Origin: an uncultured Solimonas sp.
GTDB taxonomy: Bacteria > Pseudomonadota > Gammaproteobacteria > Nevskiales > Nevskiaceae
Direction: 5' to 3'
DNA: 33,255 nt
Assembly: GCA_946478985.1 (NCBI GenBank)
Contig: CAMLDZ010000029.1
Span: 1-33,255 of the forward strand
The notes under the pieces are model-generated. The model searched no databases. It was not told the origin of the DNA and was given only the letters and a program-made list of their open reading frames with translations. A program made the translations under genes and the position numbers. Below are positions 1-8,594 of this stretch, piece by piece. Numbering within the stretch: the stretch's first letter is position 1; every line of letters begins with the position of its first letter.

Positions 1-600
1 CTGTTCCGCAACTGGCGCCAGCCGGAGCAGTTCGATTATCTGGCCAAGCTGTTCGTGGCCTTCGTCATCACCTGCGTCGGCGGCCTGGCGGCGAAGAAGA
101 TGGGCCTGGAGCTGCCGGACACCGTGCAGCCGGTGGCGATCGCGCTGATCGTCGGCGGCGTGGCGATCCTGCTGATCGAATACGCCACCGGCCGCATGCA
201 GCCCAGCGAATCGGTCGGCTGGAAGATCGCGCTATGGGTGGGCCTGGCGCAGATTCTCGCCGCGGTGTTCCCCGGCACCTCGCGGTCGGCGGCGACGATC
301 TTCGCGGCGATGCTCGCCGGCCTCACCTCGCGGCCGCGCGCCACCGAGTTCGCCTTCCTCGTCGGCATTCCGACCATGTTCGCCGCCAGCGGCTACGAGG
401 CGCTCAAGCTGGCCAAGGACGGCGCCTTCGCCACCGAGAACTGGGCCGAGTTCTGGACCGGCTTCGTGGTCTCGGCGATCACCGCCTTCATCGCCGTCAA
501 ATGGTTGCTGCGCTACGTGCAGACGCACACCTTCACCATCTTCGCCTGGTACCGCATCGTCGCCGGCGCGGCGCTGCTGTTGCTGGTGCCGTCGTCCTGA
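1..600 (+). CDS. uppP: Undecaprenyl-diphosphatase UppP (BacA), 5'-truncated
   Basis: This integral inner-membrane enzyme dephosphorylates undecaprenyl diphosphate to recycle the lipid carrier for peptidoglycan and O-antigen; the family also gives bacitracin resistance. The reading frame is open from base 1 to the TGA at 598-600, so 199 residues are visible. About 70-75 N-terminal residues, including the first catalytic Glu-rich motif, lie outside the window if it has the usual length of about 270. The second signature, PGTSRS, is at visible residues 91-96 inside a hydrophobic segment, and several further membrane helices follow. A GTG at 55 in this frame is only an internal codon. The gene converges on the emrB-like gene, and the two stop codons are directly adjacent (TGA then TCA), with no intergenic base. 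Confidence 0.95.
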   Translation: MFRNWRQPEQFDYLAKLFVAFVITCVGGLAAKKMGLELPDTVQPVAIALIVGGVAILLIEYATGRMQPSESVGWKIALWVGLAQILAAVFPGTSRSAATIFAAMLAGLTSRPRATEFAFLVGIPTMFAASGYEALKLAKDGAFATENWAEFWTGFVVSAITAFIAVKWLLRYVQTHTFTIFAWYRIVAGAALLLLVPSS

Positions 601-2151
601 TCAGTCGGCAGCCGCCGGTGCAGCACCGCCGCGCGGCCGCCGCGTGATCCACACCAGGCCGGCAAGCAGCACGCAGAGCCAGCCGCCGAGCCAGAAGAAG
701 TCCAGCGTCGACAACAGATAGGCCTGGTTGCCGAGCGCCCGCGACAGCACCGCCAGCGCCTGCGGCTCGCTCAGGCCGGCGTTGCCGAGCGACTGCTGCG
801 CCAGTTGCAGCGGCGGCGAATAGACGCTCGACGTCTCCGCCAGCCGCAACTGGTGCAGCGCTGCGTGGTCGTCCCAGAACGTCGTCACCAGCGAGGCGGC
901 GAAGCTGCCGGCAGTGATGCGCAGGAAGTTCGACAGGCCCGAGGCCGCCGGAATCCGCGCCGGCGGCACGCCGTCGAGCAGGATCGTCAGCATCGCCACG
1001 AAGAACATCGACATGCCGATGCCCTGCACCAGCAGCGGCGCCAGAAACACCGCGAAGCTCGCATCGGCCGTGTAGCCGGCGCGCATGAAGTACGAGCAGG
1101 CGAAGAACAGGAACGAGGCCATCGCCAGCAGGCGCGCGTCGACGCGGCCGATGTAGCGGCCGACCAGCGGCGAGACGACGATGGCGACCAGGCCGCTCGG
1201 CGAGGAGATCAGCCCGGCCCAGGTCGCGGTGTAGCCCAGCCAGGTCTGCATCCACAGCGGCTGCAGCACCACGGCGCCGAAGAACACGCCGTAGCCGAGG
1301 CAGAAGGCCACGACGCCGGCCGAGAAGTTGCGGTTCTTGAACAGCGACAGGTCGACGATCGGATACTGCTCGCCCAGCTCCCAGATCACGAAGGCGACGA
1401 AGCCGACGACGGTGATGACGGCCAGCGCGACGATGGTCGGCGAGGCGAACCAGTCGGCGTTCTTGCCGGTATCGAGCATCACCTGCAGGCAGCCGACCCA
1501 GATGATCAGCAGGCCCAGGCCGATGCGGTCGATCGGCAGTTTCTGCGCCGGCGTCTCGCGATGGCGCAGGCCCTGCCAGCAGATCGCCGCGCAGGCGAGG
1601 CCGACCGGCAGGTTGATCAGGAAGATCCACGGCCAGGAGTGGTTGTCGGAGATGTAGCCGCCGAGGATCGGTCCGAAGATCGGCGCCGCCAGCGTCGTCA
1701 TCGACCAGATCGCCAGCGCCGCGCCTTTCTTCTCCGGCGGGAACAGCGACAGCAGCAGCGCCTGCGAGCCCGGAATCATCGGCCCGGACACGGCGCCCTG
1801 CAGCACGCGGAAGACGATCAGTGAGCCGATGCTCCAGGCCACGCCGCACAGCAGCGAAGCCAGCGTGAACAGCAGCACCGACATCACGAAGGTGCGCACC
1901 AGGCCGAAGCGCTGCACCAGCCAGCCGGACAGCGGCACCGAAATGCCGTTGGCGACCGCGAACGAGGTGATCACCCAGGTGCCCTGGTCGGGCGAGACGC
2001 CGAGATCGCCGGAAATGGTCGGGATCGAGACATTGGCGATGGTGGTGTCGAGCACCTGCATGAAGGTCGCCAGCGCCAGGGCGGTGGCGACCAGCGCGCG
2101 ACCGCCGACCGGCGGCGCGAGCGCTGCAGGTGCGGTCGCCGCCTGACTCAC
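601..2151 (-). CDS. emrB: EmrB/QacA-type MFS multidrug exporter (DHA2 family)
   Basis: A proton-driven inner-membrane drug exporter of the 14-helix DHA2 family, 516 residues. The N-terminal half shows the family pattern: helix 1 with the LDTTIANVSIP motif, helix 4 with FRVLQGAVSGPMIPG, and motif C around APIFGPILGGYISD at the start of helix 5. The start is GTG at 2149-2151, which overlaps the stop of the fusion protein gene by 4 bp, so translation is probably coupled. With the preceding EmrA-like and outer-membrane factor genes it makes a complete tripartite pump. Substrates cannot be read from sequence. EmrB pumps typically export hydrophobic or weakly acidic compounds and uncouplers, but the assignment here is at family level. 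Confidence 0.93.
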   Translation of the reverse strand: MSQAATAPAALAPPVGGRALVATALALATFMQVLDTTIANVSIPTISGDLGVSPDQGTWVITSFAVANGISVPLSGWLVQRFGLVRTFVMSVLLFTLASLLCGVAWSIGSLIVFRVLQGAVSGPMIPGSQALLLSLFPPEKKGAALAIWSMTTLAAPIFGPILGGYISDNHSWPWIFLINLPVGLACAAICWQGLRHRETPAQKLPIDRIGLGLLIIWVGCLQVMLDTGKNADWFASPTIVALAVITVVGFVAFVIWELGEQYPIVDLSLFKNRNFSAGVVAFCLGYGVFFGAVVLQPLWMQTWLGYTATWAGLISSPSGLVAIVVSPLVGRYIGRVDARLLAMASFLFFACSYFMRAGYTADASFAVFLAPLLVQGIGMSMFFVAMLTILLDGVPPARIPAASGLSNFLRITAGSFAASLVTTFWDDHAALHQLRLAETSSVYSPPLQLAQQSLGNAGLSEPQALAVLSRALGNQAYLLSTLDFFWLGGWLCVLLAGLVWITRRPRGGAAPAAAD

Positions 2152-3320
2152 AGCGACTTGCCGCGATTGGCGCTGATGATGGCGGCGATGCGCGAGTCGA
2201 CGCCGGCGTCATGCGCCGGCGACACCGCCAGCTGCTGCGGCGCGGCGCGCAGTTCGCGGGCGACCAGCGAGCCGCTGGTATCGTGCAGATCGATCTGGGC
2301 CGTCATCGACAGGCCGACGCGCAGCGGATGCGCGGCCAGCTCCTGCGGATCGAGCGCGATGCGCACCGGCACGCGCTGCACGATCTTGATCCAGTTGCCG
2401 GAGGCGTTCTGCGCCGGCAGCAGGGCGAACGCGCTGCCGCTGCCGGCGGACAGGCCGGCGACGCGGCCGTGATAGACCACGCTGCTGCCGTACAGGTCCG
2501 CATGCAGCTTCACCGGCTGGCCAATGCGCACCCGCTCCAGCTGCGGCTCCTTGAAATTGGCGTCGACCCAGGCGTGATCGAGCGGTACCACCGCCATCAG
2601 CGGCGCGCCGGCGGCGATGCGCGCGCCGATCTGCACACCACGGCGCGCCACGATGCCGGCGACCGGCGCCACCACCCTGGTGCGGCGCAGCGCCAGCGAA
2701 GCCTCGCGCACGCGGGCGACCGCCGCGGCGACCTGCGGATGCGTTTCGATGGTGGTGTCGTCGATCTGCGCGCGCGTGGTCGCCAGCTGCTCCCTGCCGG
2801 CCGCCAGCGCCGCTTCCAGCCGCGCCACCTGCTGGCGCGCGTGCGCCAGTTCTTCGGCAGAGACCGCGCCGTCGCCGACGTCGAGGCGGCGTTTGAGATC
2901 GGCACGCGCGCTGGCCAGCGCCACTTCGCTTTCGCGGATCTGCGCGGACAGGCCATCGCTCTGCGCGAACACGCCGCGCACCGTGCGCACCGTGCGCGCC
3001 AGTTCGGCCTCGGCACCGGCCAGCGCGATCTCGGCGTCGGCCGGATCGAGCTGCACCAGCAGCTGGCCGGCATCGACGTGCTGGGTGTCGTCGACATAAA
3101 GCCCGGTGACGGTGCCGGCGACCTCGCTGGTGATCTGCACCAGATCGGTGGCGACATAGGCGTCGTCGGTTTCCTCAAAATAGCGGCCGTGCAGCGCCCA
3201 CCAGGCGCTGTAGGCGCCGAGGCCCAGCACGACGACGACGGCGAGCGCGATCAGGCGCTTGCGGCGCTTGCCGTTGGCGCCATGGGCGGCCGTGGGCGGG
3301 GCGGAAGAAGCTTGGGTCAT
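2148..3320 (-). CDS. emrA: EmrA-like HlyD-family membrane fusion protein
   Basis: A periplasmic adaptor linking the EmrB-type pump to the outer-membrane channel. It has 390 residues, the same as E. coli EmrA. A cytoplasmic basic stretch (KRRKR near residues 18-22) precedes one membrane helix at about 22-42. A biotinyl/lipoyl-like half follows, then a long Ala/Arg/Glu-rich coiled-coil hairpin (about 100-200), the second lipoyl half and a beta-barrel with the EmrA signature VDANFKEPQL. The chosen ATG at 3318-3320 overlaps the stop of the efflux lipoprotein by 4 bp and leaves a normal anchor. A longer in-frame extension to 3464 is possible but adds low-complexity Arg-rich sequence that overlaps the upstream gene. 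Confidence 0.93.
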   Translation of the reverse strand: MTQASSAPPTAAHGANGKRRKRLIALAVVVVLGLGAYSAWWALHGRYFEETDDAYVATDLVQITSEVAGTVTGLYVDDTQHVDAGQLLVQLDPADAEIALAGAEAELARTVRTVRGVFAQSDGLSAQIRESEVALASARADLKRRLDVGDGAVSAEELAHARQQVARLEAALAAGREQLATTRAQIDDTTIETHPQVAAAVARVREASLALRRTRVVAPVAGIVARRGVQIGARIAAGAPLMAVVPLDHAWVDANFKEPQLERVRIGQPVKLHADLYGSSVVYHGRVAGLSAGSGSAFALLPAQNASGNWIKIVQRVPVRIALDPQELAAHPLRVGLSMTAQIDLHDTSGSLVARELRAAPQQLAVSPAHDAGVDSRIAAIISANRGKSL

Positions 3321-4774
3321 GGCTGGACTCCGGCGACGGTGCGGGTCTTGTTGTGATCGGGGGTATGCGGGTCGAAACTGCCGCCGAGCGTCAGCAGCAG
3401 CGTGACGCGGGTGACGGCGAGATCGGCCTGCCGGGAAATCAGTTCGCGGCGCGCGTCGAGCCATTGCGTCTCGGCGCCGAGCAGCTGCAACTGCGAGCTG
3501 AGGCCGGCGGCGTATCGACGTTCGTTCAGCCGGTATGCTGCTTCTGCGGCCGTAGCGCGGGTGCGGGCCTCGGCCAGCTGTGCGGCGGTGCTGTCGTTGA
3601 GCGTCAACTCGTCGGCGGCCTCGCGCACCGCCTTGAGCACGGTGTCGTTGTAGGCGGCCACCGCGGCGTCGCGCTCGGCGGCGGCGCCGCGGAATGCGCC
3701 CTTGAGGCGGCGCGCCTCGAACAGCGGCAGGTGCACGGCGGGACCGACGCCCCAGATCGCGCTGTTCTTGTCGAGCAGCTTGTCGAGGCCGATCGCCTGA
3801 TAGCCGATCAGCGCGCGCAGGCTGATGTCCGGATAAAAGGCCGCTCGCGCCGCCTCGACACCGGCACTGGCCGCATCGACGCGCAGCCGTGCCGCTCGCA
3901 CGTCCGGCCGCCGCGCCAGCAAATCCAGCGGCAGCTGTTCCGGCAAGGGCAGTGCGGCGTCGAGCTGCAACTGCGGCGCGACGATGCTGTCGTAACGCTC
4001 GGCGCCGTGGCCGCTGAGCGCCGCCAGGCGATGCACCGCCAGCTGCCGCGCCGCCTCGCTCTGCAAGCTGGCGCTGCGCGCCTGCGGCAGCAGCGCCTCG
4101 GCGCTGTGCAGCTCCGCCTCGGTGTCGAGGCCGGCACGCACGCGGTTCTGTGTCAGCTGCAGGATCGTCTCACGCTGCCGCACGGCGGCCGTGGCGATCG
4201 CGCCCAGCTCATGCGCGCGGTACAGATCGACATAGGCTTGCGCCAGCGCGCCGGACAGCGCCAGCCGCGCCGAGGCATGGTCGAGTTCCACCGCCTGCGC
4301 CTGATCGCGCGCCTGCTCGATCAGCCTGGCCTGGCGGCCCCAGAAATCGAGGTCCCAGCCGAGATTGACGCCGAGCTGGCCGAGCCACACCGTGCTGCCC
4401 GCGTACGGCGGCGGGATGTAGTAGTGCTCGGAGAAGCGTTGCCGCGTCTCGTCGCCGTCGAGCGTGACACCGGGCAGGCGGCCGGCGCCGGCGGCATAGG
4501 CCTGCGCCTGCGCCGACTGCACCCGCGTCAGCGCCTGCGCGAGACTGGGATTGTCGTTCAGGGTGTCCTGCACGAGCCGGTCGAGCTGCGGATCGCCGAA
4601 GGCCTTCCACCAGTCCTGCGGCACCGCGGGGCTGGCTGCGCCGGCCAGGCCGAGCGAGTCCTCGGCGATCGCCTGCACCGCCGGCGTGTCGCGCGGCGGC
4701 AGCACGCAGGCAGACAGCAGCAGGCCCAGCACTGCCGGAACGGCGTACGCGGACGTCTTCGCAATCCGCTTCAT
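3317..4774 (-). CDS. Outer-membrane efflux lipoprotein (TolC-like, NodT family)
   Basis: An outer-membrane channel component for the tripartite efflux system, 485 residues. The N-terminus is a lipoprotein signal (basic MKR, hydrophobic core, lipobox LLSAC with the modified Cys at residue 23), as in the RND-type NodT/OprM family. Two repeated long alpha-helical OEP domains follow (roughly 60-260 and 275-465), with Ala/Gln/Arg-rich coiled-coil stretches and beta segments such as WDLDFWGR and GVGPAVHLPLF. It is first after the MarR gene, overlaps it by 4 bp (4771-4774), and overlaps emrA by 4 bp at its own end. This shows a single regulated transcript in the order marR, channel, adaptor, pump. 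Confidence 0.93.
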   Translation of the reverse strand: MKRIAKTSAYAVPAVLGLLLSACVLPPRDTPAVQAIAEDSLGLAGAASPAVPQDWWKAFGDPQLDRLVQDTLNDNPSLAQALTRVQSAQAQAYAAGAGRLPGVTLDGDETRQRFSEHYYIPPPYAGSTVWLGQLGVNLGWDLDFWGRQARLIEQARDQAQAVELDHASARLALSGALAQAYVDLYRAHELGAIATAAVRQRETILQLTQNRVRAGLDTEAELHSAEALLPQARSASLQSEAARQLAVHRLAALSGHGAERYDSIVAPQLQLDAALPLPEQLPLDLLARRPDVRAARLRVDAASAGVEAARAAFYPDISLRALIGYQAIGLDKLLDKNSAIWGVGPAVHLPLFEARRLKGAFRGAAAERDAAVAAYNDTVLKAVREAADELTLNDSTAAQLAEARTRATAAEAAYRLNERRYAAGLSSQLQLLGAETQWLDARRELISRQADLAVTRVTLLLTLGGSFDPHTPDHNKTRTVAGVQP

Positions 4775-5244
4775 GGCTGCCTGCCTTCGGCATCGAGCAT
4801 GCCGTGGCGCAGCTTGTCGAGCAGCCGCGTCAGTTCGGTGAATTCCGCCTTGCTGAAGCCGTCGAGGGCGATGTTGAAGCGCTCGACGACCGCCGGCACC
4901 ACCTCCTCGAGCTTGGCGCGACCCGCTTCGGTCAGATGCAGCTCGACCACGCGGCGGTCCTGCAGGCTGCGTTCGCGGACGATGAAGCCGCGCTGTTCGA
5001 GCTGGTCGAGTACGCGGGTCAGCGCGCCGGCGTCATGGCGCATCTCGCGGCACAGGTCGCTGGCGGTCAGTGCCGTGCCCTCACGCAGCTTCATCAGCGA
5101 GATCCACTGCACGAAGCTGAGCTCATGCGCCGCCAGCACGGCATCGGCGCAGTCGTGCATCTGCATGTGCGCCATCTTCAGCAGATAGCCGAGGCTGCCG
5201 CGCGCGGTGAAGGTCTTGGGATCGTAGAATTTCATTGCCGGCAC
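4771..5244 (-). CDS. MarR-family transcriptional regulator of the efflux operon
   Basis: A winged-helix dimeric repressor, probably of its own operon. It has 157 residues with the MarR core: a recognition region around LTASDLCREMRHDAGALTRVLDQLEQRG (about 59-86) and a wing with the conserved DRR at 96-98 followed by the LTEAGR motif. MarR proteins usually release DNA on binding phenolic ligands or on Cys oxidation; Cys32 and Cys65 are present, but ligand sensing cannot be decided. I prefer the GTG start at 5242-5244 because AGGA lies 8 nt upstream; the ATG at 5233-5235 has no Shine-Dalgarno sequence. It overlaps the efflux lipoprotein gene by 4 bp. The tandem repeats at 5250-5294 are the obvious operator. 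Confidence 0.92.
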   Translation of the reverse strand: MPAMKFYDPKTFTARGSLGYLLKMAHMQMHDCADAVLAAHELSFVQWISLMKLREGTALTASDLCREMRHDAGALTRVLDQLEQRGFIVRERSLQDRRVVELHLTEAGRAKLEEVVPAVVERFNIALDGFSKAEFTELTRLLDKLRHGMLDAEGRQP

Positions 5245-5249
5245 AGTTA

Positions 5250-5294
5250 TTGTCCTGGCTTATATTGCCTAAACAATTATTGCCTTGGCAAGTA
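5250..5294. promoter_or_regulatory. Probable MarR operator: three 15-bp tandem repeats
   Basis: Three direct repeats start at 5250, 5265 and 5280, each beginning TTGYC: TTGTCCTGGCTTATA, TTGCCTAAACAATTA and TTGCCTTGGCAAGTA. The third contains the perfect inverted repeat TTGCC-TT-GGCAA (5280-5291), and the second contains ATTG...CAAT. The block is unusually AT-rich for this DNA and lies just upstream of the MarR-type gene, so the efflux promoter is probably inside it; I could not fix one -35/-10 pair. Palindromes of this kind are typical MarR sites, but binding is inferred. Confidence 0.6.
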
Positions 5295-5345
5295 TATAGG
5301 CGCCGTTGGCCGCTCTCCCGCGATCCGCGGAAAGCCGACGCGGAT

Positions 5346-6593
5346 CTAGCTGGCCTGCGCCTCGCGCCAGCGACGCAGCGCTTCGACGCGACGCTGGCGC
5401 AGCCGCTCGCCGAGTTGCGGCCCGGCCGGCACGCCTTCCGCCAGCAGGGCCTGCGCCTGGATCGCGGCGGCGATCTCGCGCGCATGCCGCAGGTAATCGA
5501 GCTGCGGGTAGGCCGACTGCTCGAAGCCGAGCCGGCCGCGCGCATCGCACAGCGAAGCCTGCAGCACCTGCTCGAAGCGGTCAGTGGGGCGGAACGCGTC
5601 GATCCGCTCCAGCAGCTCCAGCAAGGTCTGCGGCCGCAGCTCGCGGACACGATGCACCAGCAGATGATCGCGAGTGTGCATCAGCGCCAGATCGCGCAGC
5701 GCCGCCGGCACGCGCAGCCGCTCGGAGAAGCGCTTGACCAGCGGCACGCCGCGCATCTCGTGCATGCGATGCGCCGGCCATTCCTCGGGCGGGGTGGCTG
5801 CCTTGCCCAGATCGTGCACCAGCGCGGCGTAACGCACGGCCAGCGCGTAGTCGTCGCGCGCGGCGACATCGACGCACATCAGCGTGTGCACCAGGCTGTC
5901 GACTTCGGGGTGGTATTCGGCGCGCTGCGGCACGCCGGCCAGCGCGGCCAGTTCCGGCATCACGCGCGCCAGCGCGCCACAGGCCTGCAGCGTGGTGAAG
6001 AATACCGAGGGCTGGTTGGTGGCCAGCGCCTTGGCGGTCTCCTGCCAGACGCGCTCGGGGACCAGATGGTCGATCTCGCCGCTGGCAACGATCTCGCGCA
6101 TCAGCTGCTGCGTTTCGTCCGCAACGGTGAAGCCGAGCGCCGCGAAGCGCGCGTGAAAGCGCGCCAGGCGCAGGACGCGCACCGGGTCCTCGACGAAGGC
6201 GTCGGAGACATGACGCAGCACGCGTGCGTCGAGATCGCGGCGACCACCGTGCGGATCGATGCGCCGGCCGCACTCATCCTCGGCGATCGCATTGATGGTC
6301 AGATCGCGACGCAGCAGATCGTCCTCGAGCGTGACGTCCGGGCCGGTGTGAAAACTGAAGCCCTGATAGCCGCGGCCGGATTTGCGCTCGGTCCGCGCCA
6401 GCGCGTGCTCCTCGCCAGTATCGCGATCGAGAAACACCGGGAAGTCGCGGCCGACCGGACGGAAGCCGCGCGCGACCATCGATTCCGGCGTCTCGCCGAT
6501 CACCACCCAGTCACGCTCGTGGACCGGCAGGCCGAGCAGGCGGTCGCGCACCGCGCCACCGACCAGGTAGCGCTTCAGCGGCGGCAGACTCAT
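5346..6593 (-). CDS. cca: Multifunctional CCA protein (tRNA nucleotidyltransferase with HD domain)
   Basis: Adds and repairs the 3'-CCA end of tRNAs from CTP and ATP without a template. The 415 residues are close to E. coli Cca (412) and collinear with it. Features are the nucleotidyltransferase signature YLVGGAVRD near residue 9, the HERDWVV strand with catalytic carboxylates, the flexible-loop region EHALARTERKSGRGYQGF, RRDLTINA, the RNA-binding EDPVRVLRLARFHAR segment, and the HD phosphohydrolase motif LVHDLGKAATPPEEWP (about 250-265) found in the gammaproteobacterial multifunctional type. The ATG is at 6591-6593, 12 bp after the stop of slt, so the genes are probably co-transcribed. Confidence 0.97.
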   Translation of the reverse strand: MSLPPLKRYLVGGAVRDRLLGLPVHERDWVVIGETPESMVARGFRPVGRDFPVFLDRDTGEEHALARTERKSGRGYQGFSFHTGPDVTLEDDLLRRDLTINAIAEDECGRRIDPHGGRRDLDARVLRHVSDAFVEDPVRVLRLARFHARFAALGFTVADETQQLMREIVASGEIDHLVPERVWQETAKALATNQPSVFFTTLQACGALARVMPELAALAGVPQRAEYHPEVDSLVHTLMCVDVAARDDYALAVRYAALVHDLGKAATPPEEWPAHRMHEMRGVPLVKRFSERLRVPAALRDLALMHTRDHLLVHRVRELRPQTLLELLERIDAFRPTDRFEQVLQASLCDARGRLGFEQSAYPQLDYLRHAREIAAAIQAQALLAEGVPAGPQLGERLRQRRVEALRRWREAQAS

Positions 6594-6605
6594 CGCGGTT
6601 TCACT

Positions 6606-8549
6606 TCAGACGCCCGGCCGAAAGACCGGCTTGAGCAGGGCGCCCAGATCGTGCGCTTCGCTGCCCTGCTGCCAGGCATGTACGGTGATATGCCAGACGA
6701 TGCGCTGCACATAGCCACGCGTCTCGTTGTACGGCACGTTCTCGATCCAGATGTCGGCGTCCAGCGGCGCCTCCGGCAACCAGCGCGCGACCGCGTTGGG
6801 GCCGGCGTTGTAGGCGCTCAAGGTCAGCACGAACTGGCCACCGAAGCGATCGGTCATCTGCCGCAGGTAGGCGGTGCCGAGCTTGAGATTGGTGGCCGGG
6901 TCGAACAGGTCTTCGCGATCGGGCCGCGGCGCACCGATGCGCCGCGCGACATCGCGCGCGGTGTCGAGCTTGATCTGCAGCAGCCCCAGCGCGTCGGAGC
7001 TCGACGCCACCTGCCGCAGGAACAGGCTTTCCTGGCGCATCACGCCGTAGACCCAGGTCGACGGTAGATCGACATCCTTGGCGCTGCGCTTGATGTCGCG
7101 CGCATAGGCATCCGGATACAGCACCGCCAGCGCGTCGGTGGCATCGAGCTGGTTGAGCAGCAGCACTGCCTGCCAATGCCAGCCCCAGCGCGACGCCAGC
7201 AGCGCCGCCTGCTCGCGCTGCGCAGCGTCGAGGTCCTTGATGGCGCTGCGCCATTCGGCATTGGCCCAGTTGAGCTCGTCGACATGGAACAGCTCGCGCG
7301 CGCGCCGCATCGCCGGCTGCTCCATGAGCTGCTTCTGCACCTCGCGCTTCTCGTCGAGCTTGCGATGGCGCGGCTCGTAGTGCTGGTCGAGCCGCCAGGC
7401 CGACATCACCGCGTAGTAGCCGTTGTCCTGCGTGAGTTGCCTGAACAGCGCCTTGGCCTGCTCGCGCTGACCGAGTTCCTCGGCGACACGCGCGCGCCAG
7501 TAGATCCAGCGCGGCTCGGCGGCGAGCGCCGGCGGCATGGTGCTCAGCCACTGCGCCGCCTGCGTCCACTGACGGTTCCACAGCGCCGCACGCACGCGCC
7601 ACTCGTAGCTGCGCTCGTCGAGTGCTTCCATCGGCACCGTGCCGAAGCGCTCCACTGCCAGCGCATCGCGGTTCCATGAGAGCCCCAGTGCGATCGCATT
7701 GGCGGCCTCCCCGCGCACGCCATCCGGCAGCCGCGAGGGCGCGAACTGCCGCAGCACGCGATCGGCGGCGCGCGGGTCCTTGCGCGCTAGCTTTTCGAAA
7801 GCGGCCTTCAGGGCCTGTGCCTCGACCTGTTGCGCCGGTCCGGCGGCGAGCGCGCCGAGCGCCTTCTGCGGATCTTCGAGCAGCTGCTGCCACTGCCGCA
7901 GCGGCGGCGCCCGCTCGGCCGGCAGCTGGGCGATCAGCGTCCTGGCGAAGCCGGCATTGCCATCGGCAAGCGCCTTGCGCGCGCGTTGTTCGGTGGCATC
8001 CGCCGTGATCTCGCCACGCTGCTGCAGCCAGTCGAAGGGCCGCTGGCAGTCGCTCGGCATCTGCGGCGCCGCAGTCCAGAACGCCAGCAGCTCCGCCGGC
8101 AGGCCCGCGTCGCTGCCGCTGGCGATGCGCGCGTTGAAGCGCTGGCATTGCAGCGCGCGGTCGGAGACGTCGGCGAAATAGTGGGCGAGGAAAAGCTTCC
8201 ATTCGTCGCGCCGCGCCAGGTCCATCAGCCACTGCCGGCGCAGCTCGCGTGTCACCGGCAGCTCCGGGTTGGCGGTGACGAACACCGGCACGGCGGCATC
8301 GGCGATGCCGGGCGCGCCGCGCGCCATCAGCGCCTGGATGCGCGCGGCTTCCAGATACGGATAGAGCACGTAGCGGCGCAGCGCCTCGCTGTCGGTGCGT
8401 TGCGGCTCGCGTCCGGCGCGGGCGTCGGCCAGGGCGAGGCGAAACTCCTGGCGTTGCGTCTCGTCGTCTGCCGCTGCCGCGGCCAGCGGCCACAGGCTGA
8501 TGAGCAGCAGCAGACCGATCAGCCTCGTCTTGATGGTGTTGTTGTTCAT
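6606..8549 (-). CDS. slt: Soluble lytic murein transglycosylase (Slt70-like)
   Basis: A periplasmic glycosidase that cleaves the MurNAc-GlcNAc bond of peptidoglycan with formation of 1,6-anhydro-MurNAc. It has 647 residues. A signal peptide covers about residues 1-26 (hydrophobic core, then AAAA-A/DDE). A long alpha-helical superhelix (about 30-480) forms the ring of this family. The C-terminal SLT domain has the catalytic Glu in GVMRQES (Glu507), then SSSDALGLLQI, the LKLGTAYLRQM segment and the LSAYNAGPNAVARW motif. The length and order match E. coli Slt70. It sits between oxyR and cca, 45 bp downstream of the oxyR stop. Confidence 0.96.
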   Translation of the reverse strand: MNNNTIKTRLIGLLLLISLWPLAAAAADDETQRQEFRLALADARAGREPQRTDSEALRRYVLYPYLEAARIQALMARGAPGIADAAVPVFVTANPELPVTRELRRQWLMDLARRDEWKLFLAHYFADVSDRALQCQRFNARIASGSDAGLPAELLAFWTAAPQMPSDCQRPFDWLQQRGEITADATEQRARKALADGNAGFARTLIAQLPAERAPPLRQWQQLLEDPQKALGALAAGPAQQVEAQALKAAFEKLARKDPRAADRVLRQFAPSRLPDGVRGEAANAIALGLSWNRDALAVERFGTVPMEALDERSYEWRVRAALWNRQWTQAAQWLSTMPPALAAEPRWIYWRARVAEELGQREQAKALFRQLTQDNGYYAVMSAWRLDQHYEPRHRKLDEKREVQKQLMEQPAMRRARELFHVDELNWANAEWRSAIKDLDAAQREQAALLASRWGWHWQAVLLLNQLDATDALAVLYPDAYARDIKRSAKDVDLPSTWVYGVMRQESLFLRQVASSSDALGLLQIKLDTARDVARRIGAPRPDREDLFDPATNLKLGTAYLRQMTDRFGGQFVLTLSAYNAGPNAVARWLPEAPLDADIWIENVPYNETRGYVQRIVWHITVHAWQQGSEAHDLGALLKPVFRPGV

Positions 8550-8594
8550 CTGTATCGGATCAGCGGATGGCGCCAGAGTTCAGCGCAGGCGCTG

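Noticed and set aside
3321..3464. Longer N-terminus for the EmrA-like protein
   Set aside because: The extra 48 residues are Arg-rich and overlap the upstream efflux gene. The ATG at 3320 gives the normal EmrA length and a 4-bp overlap.
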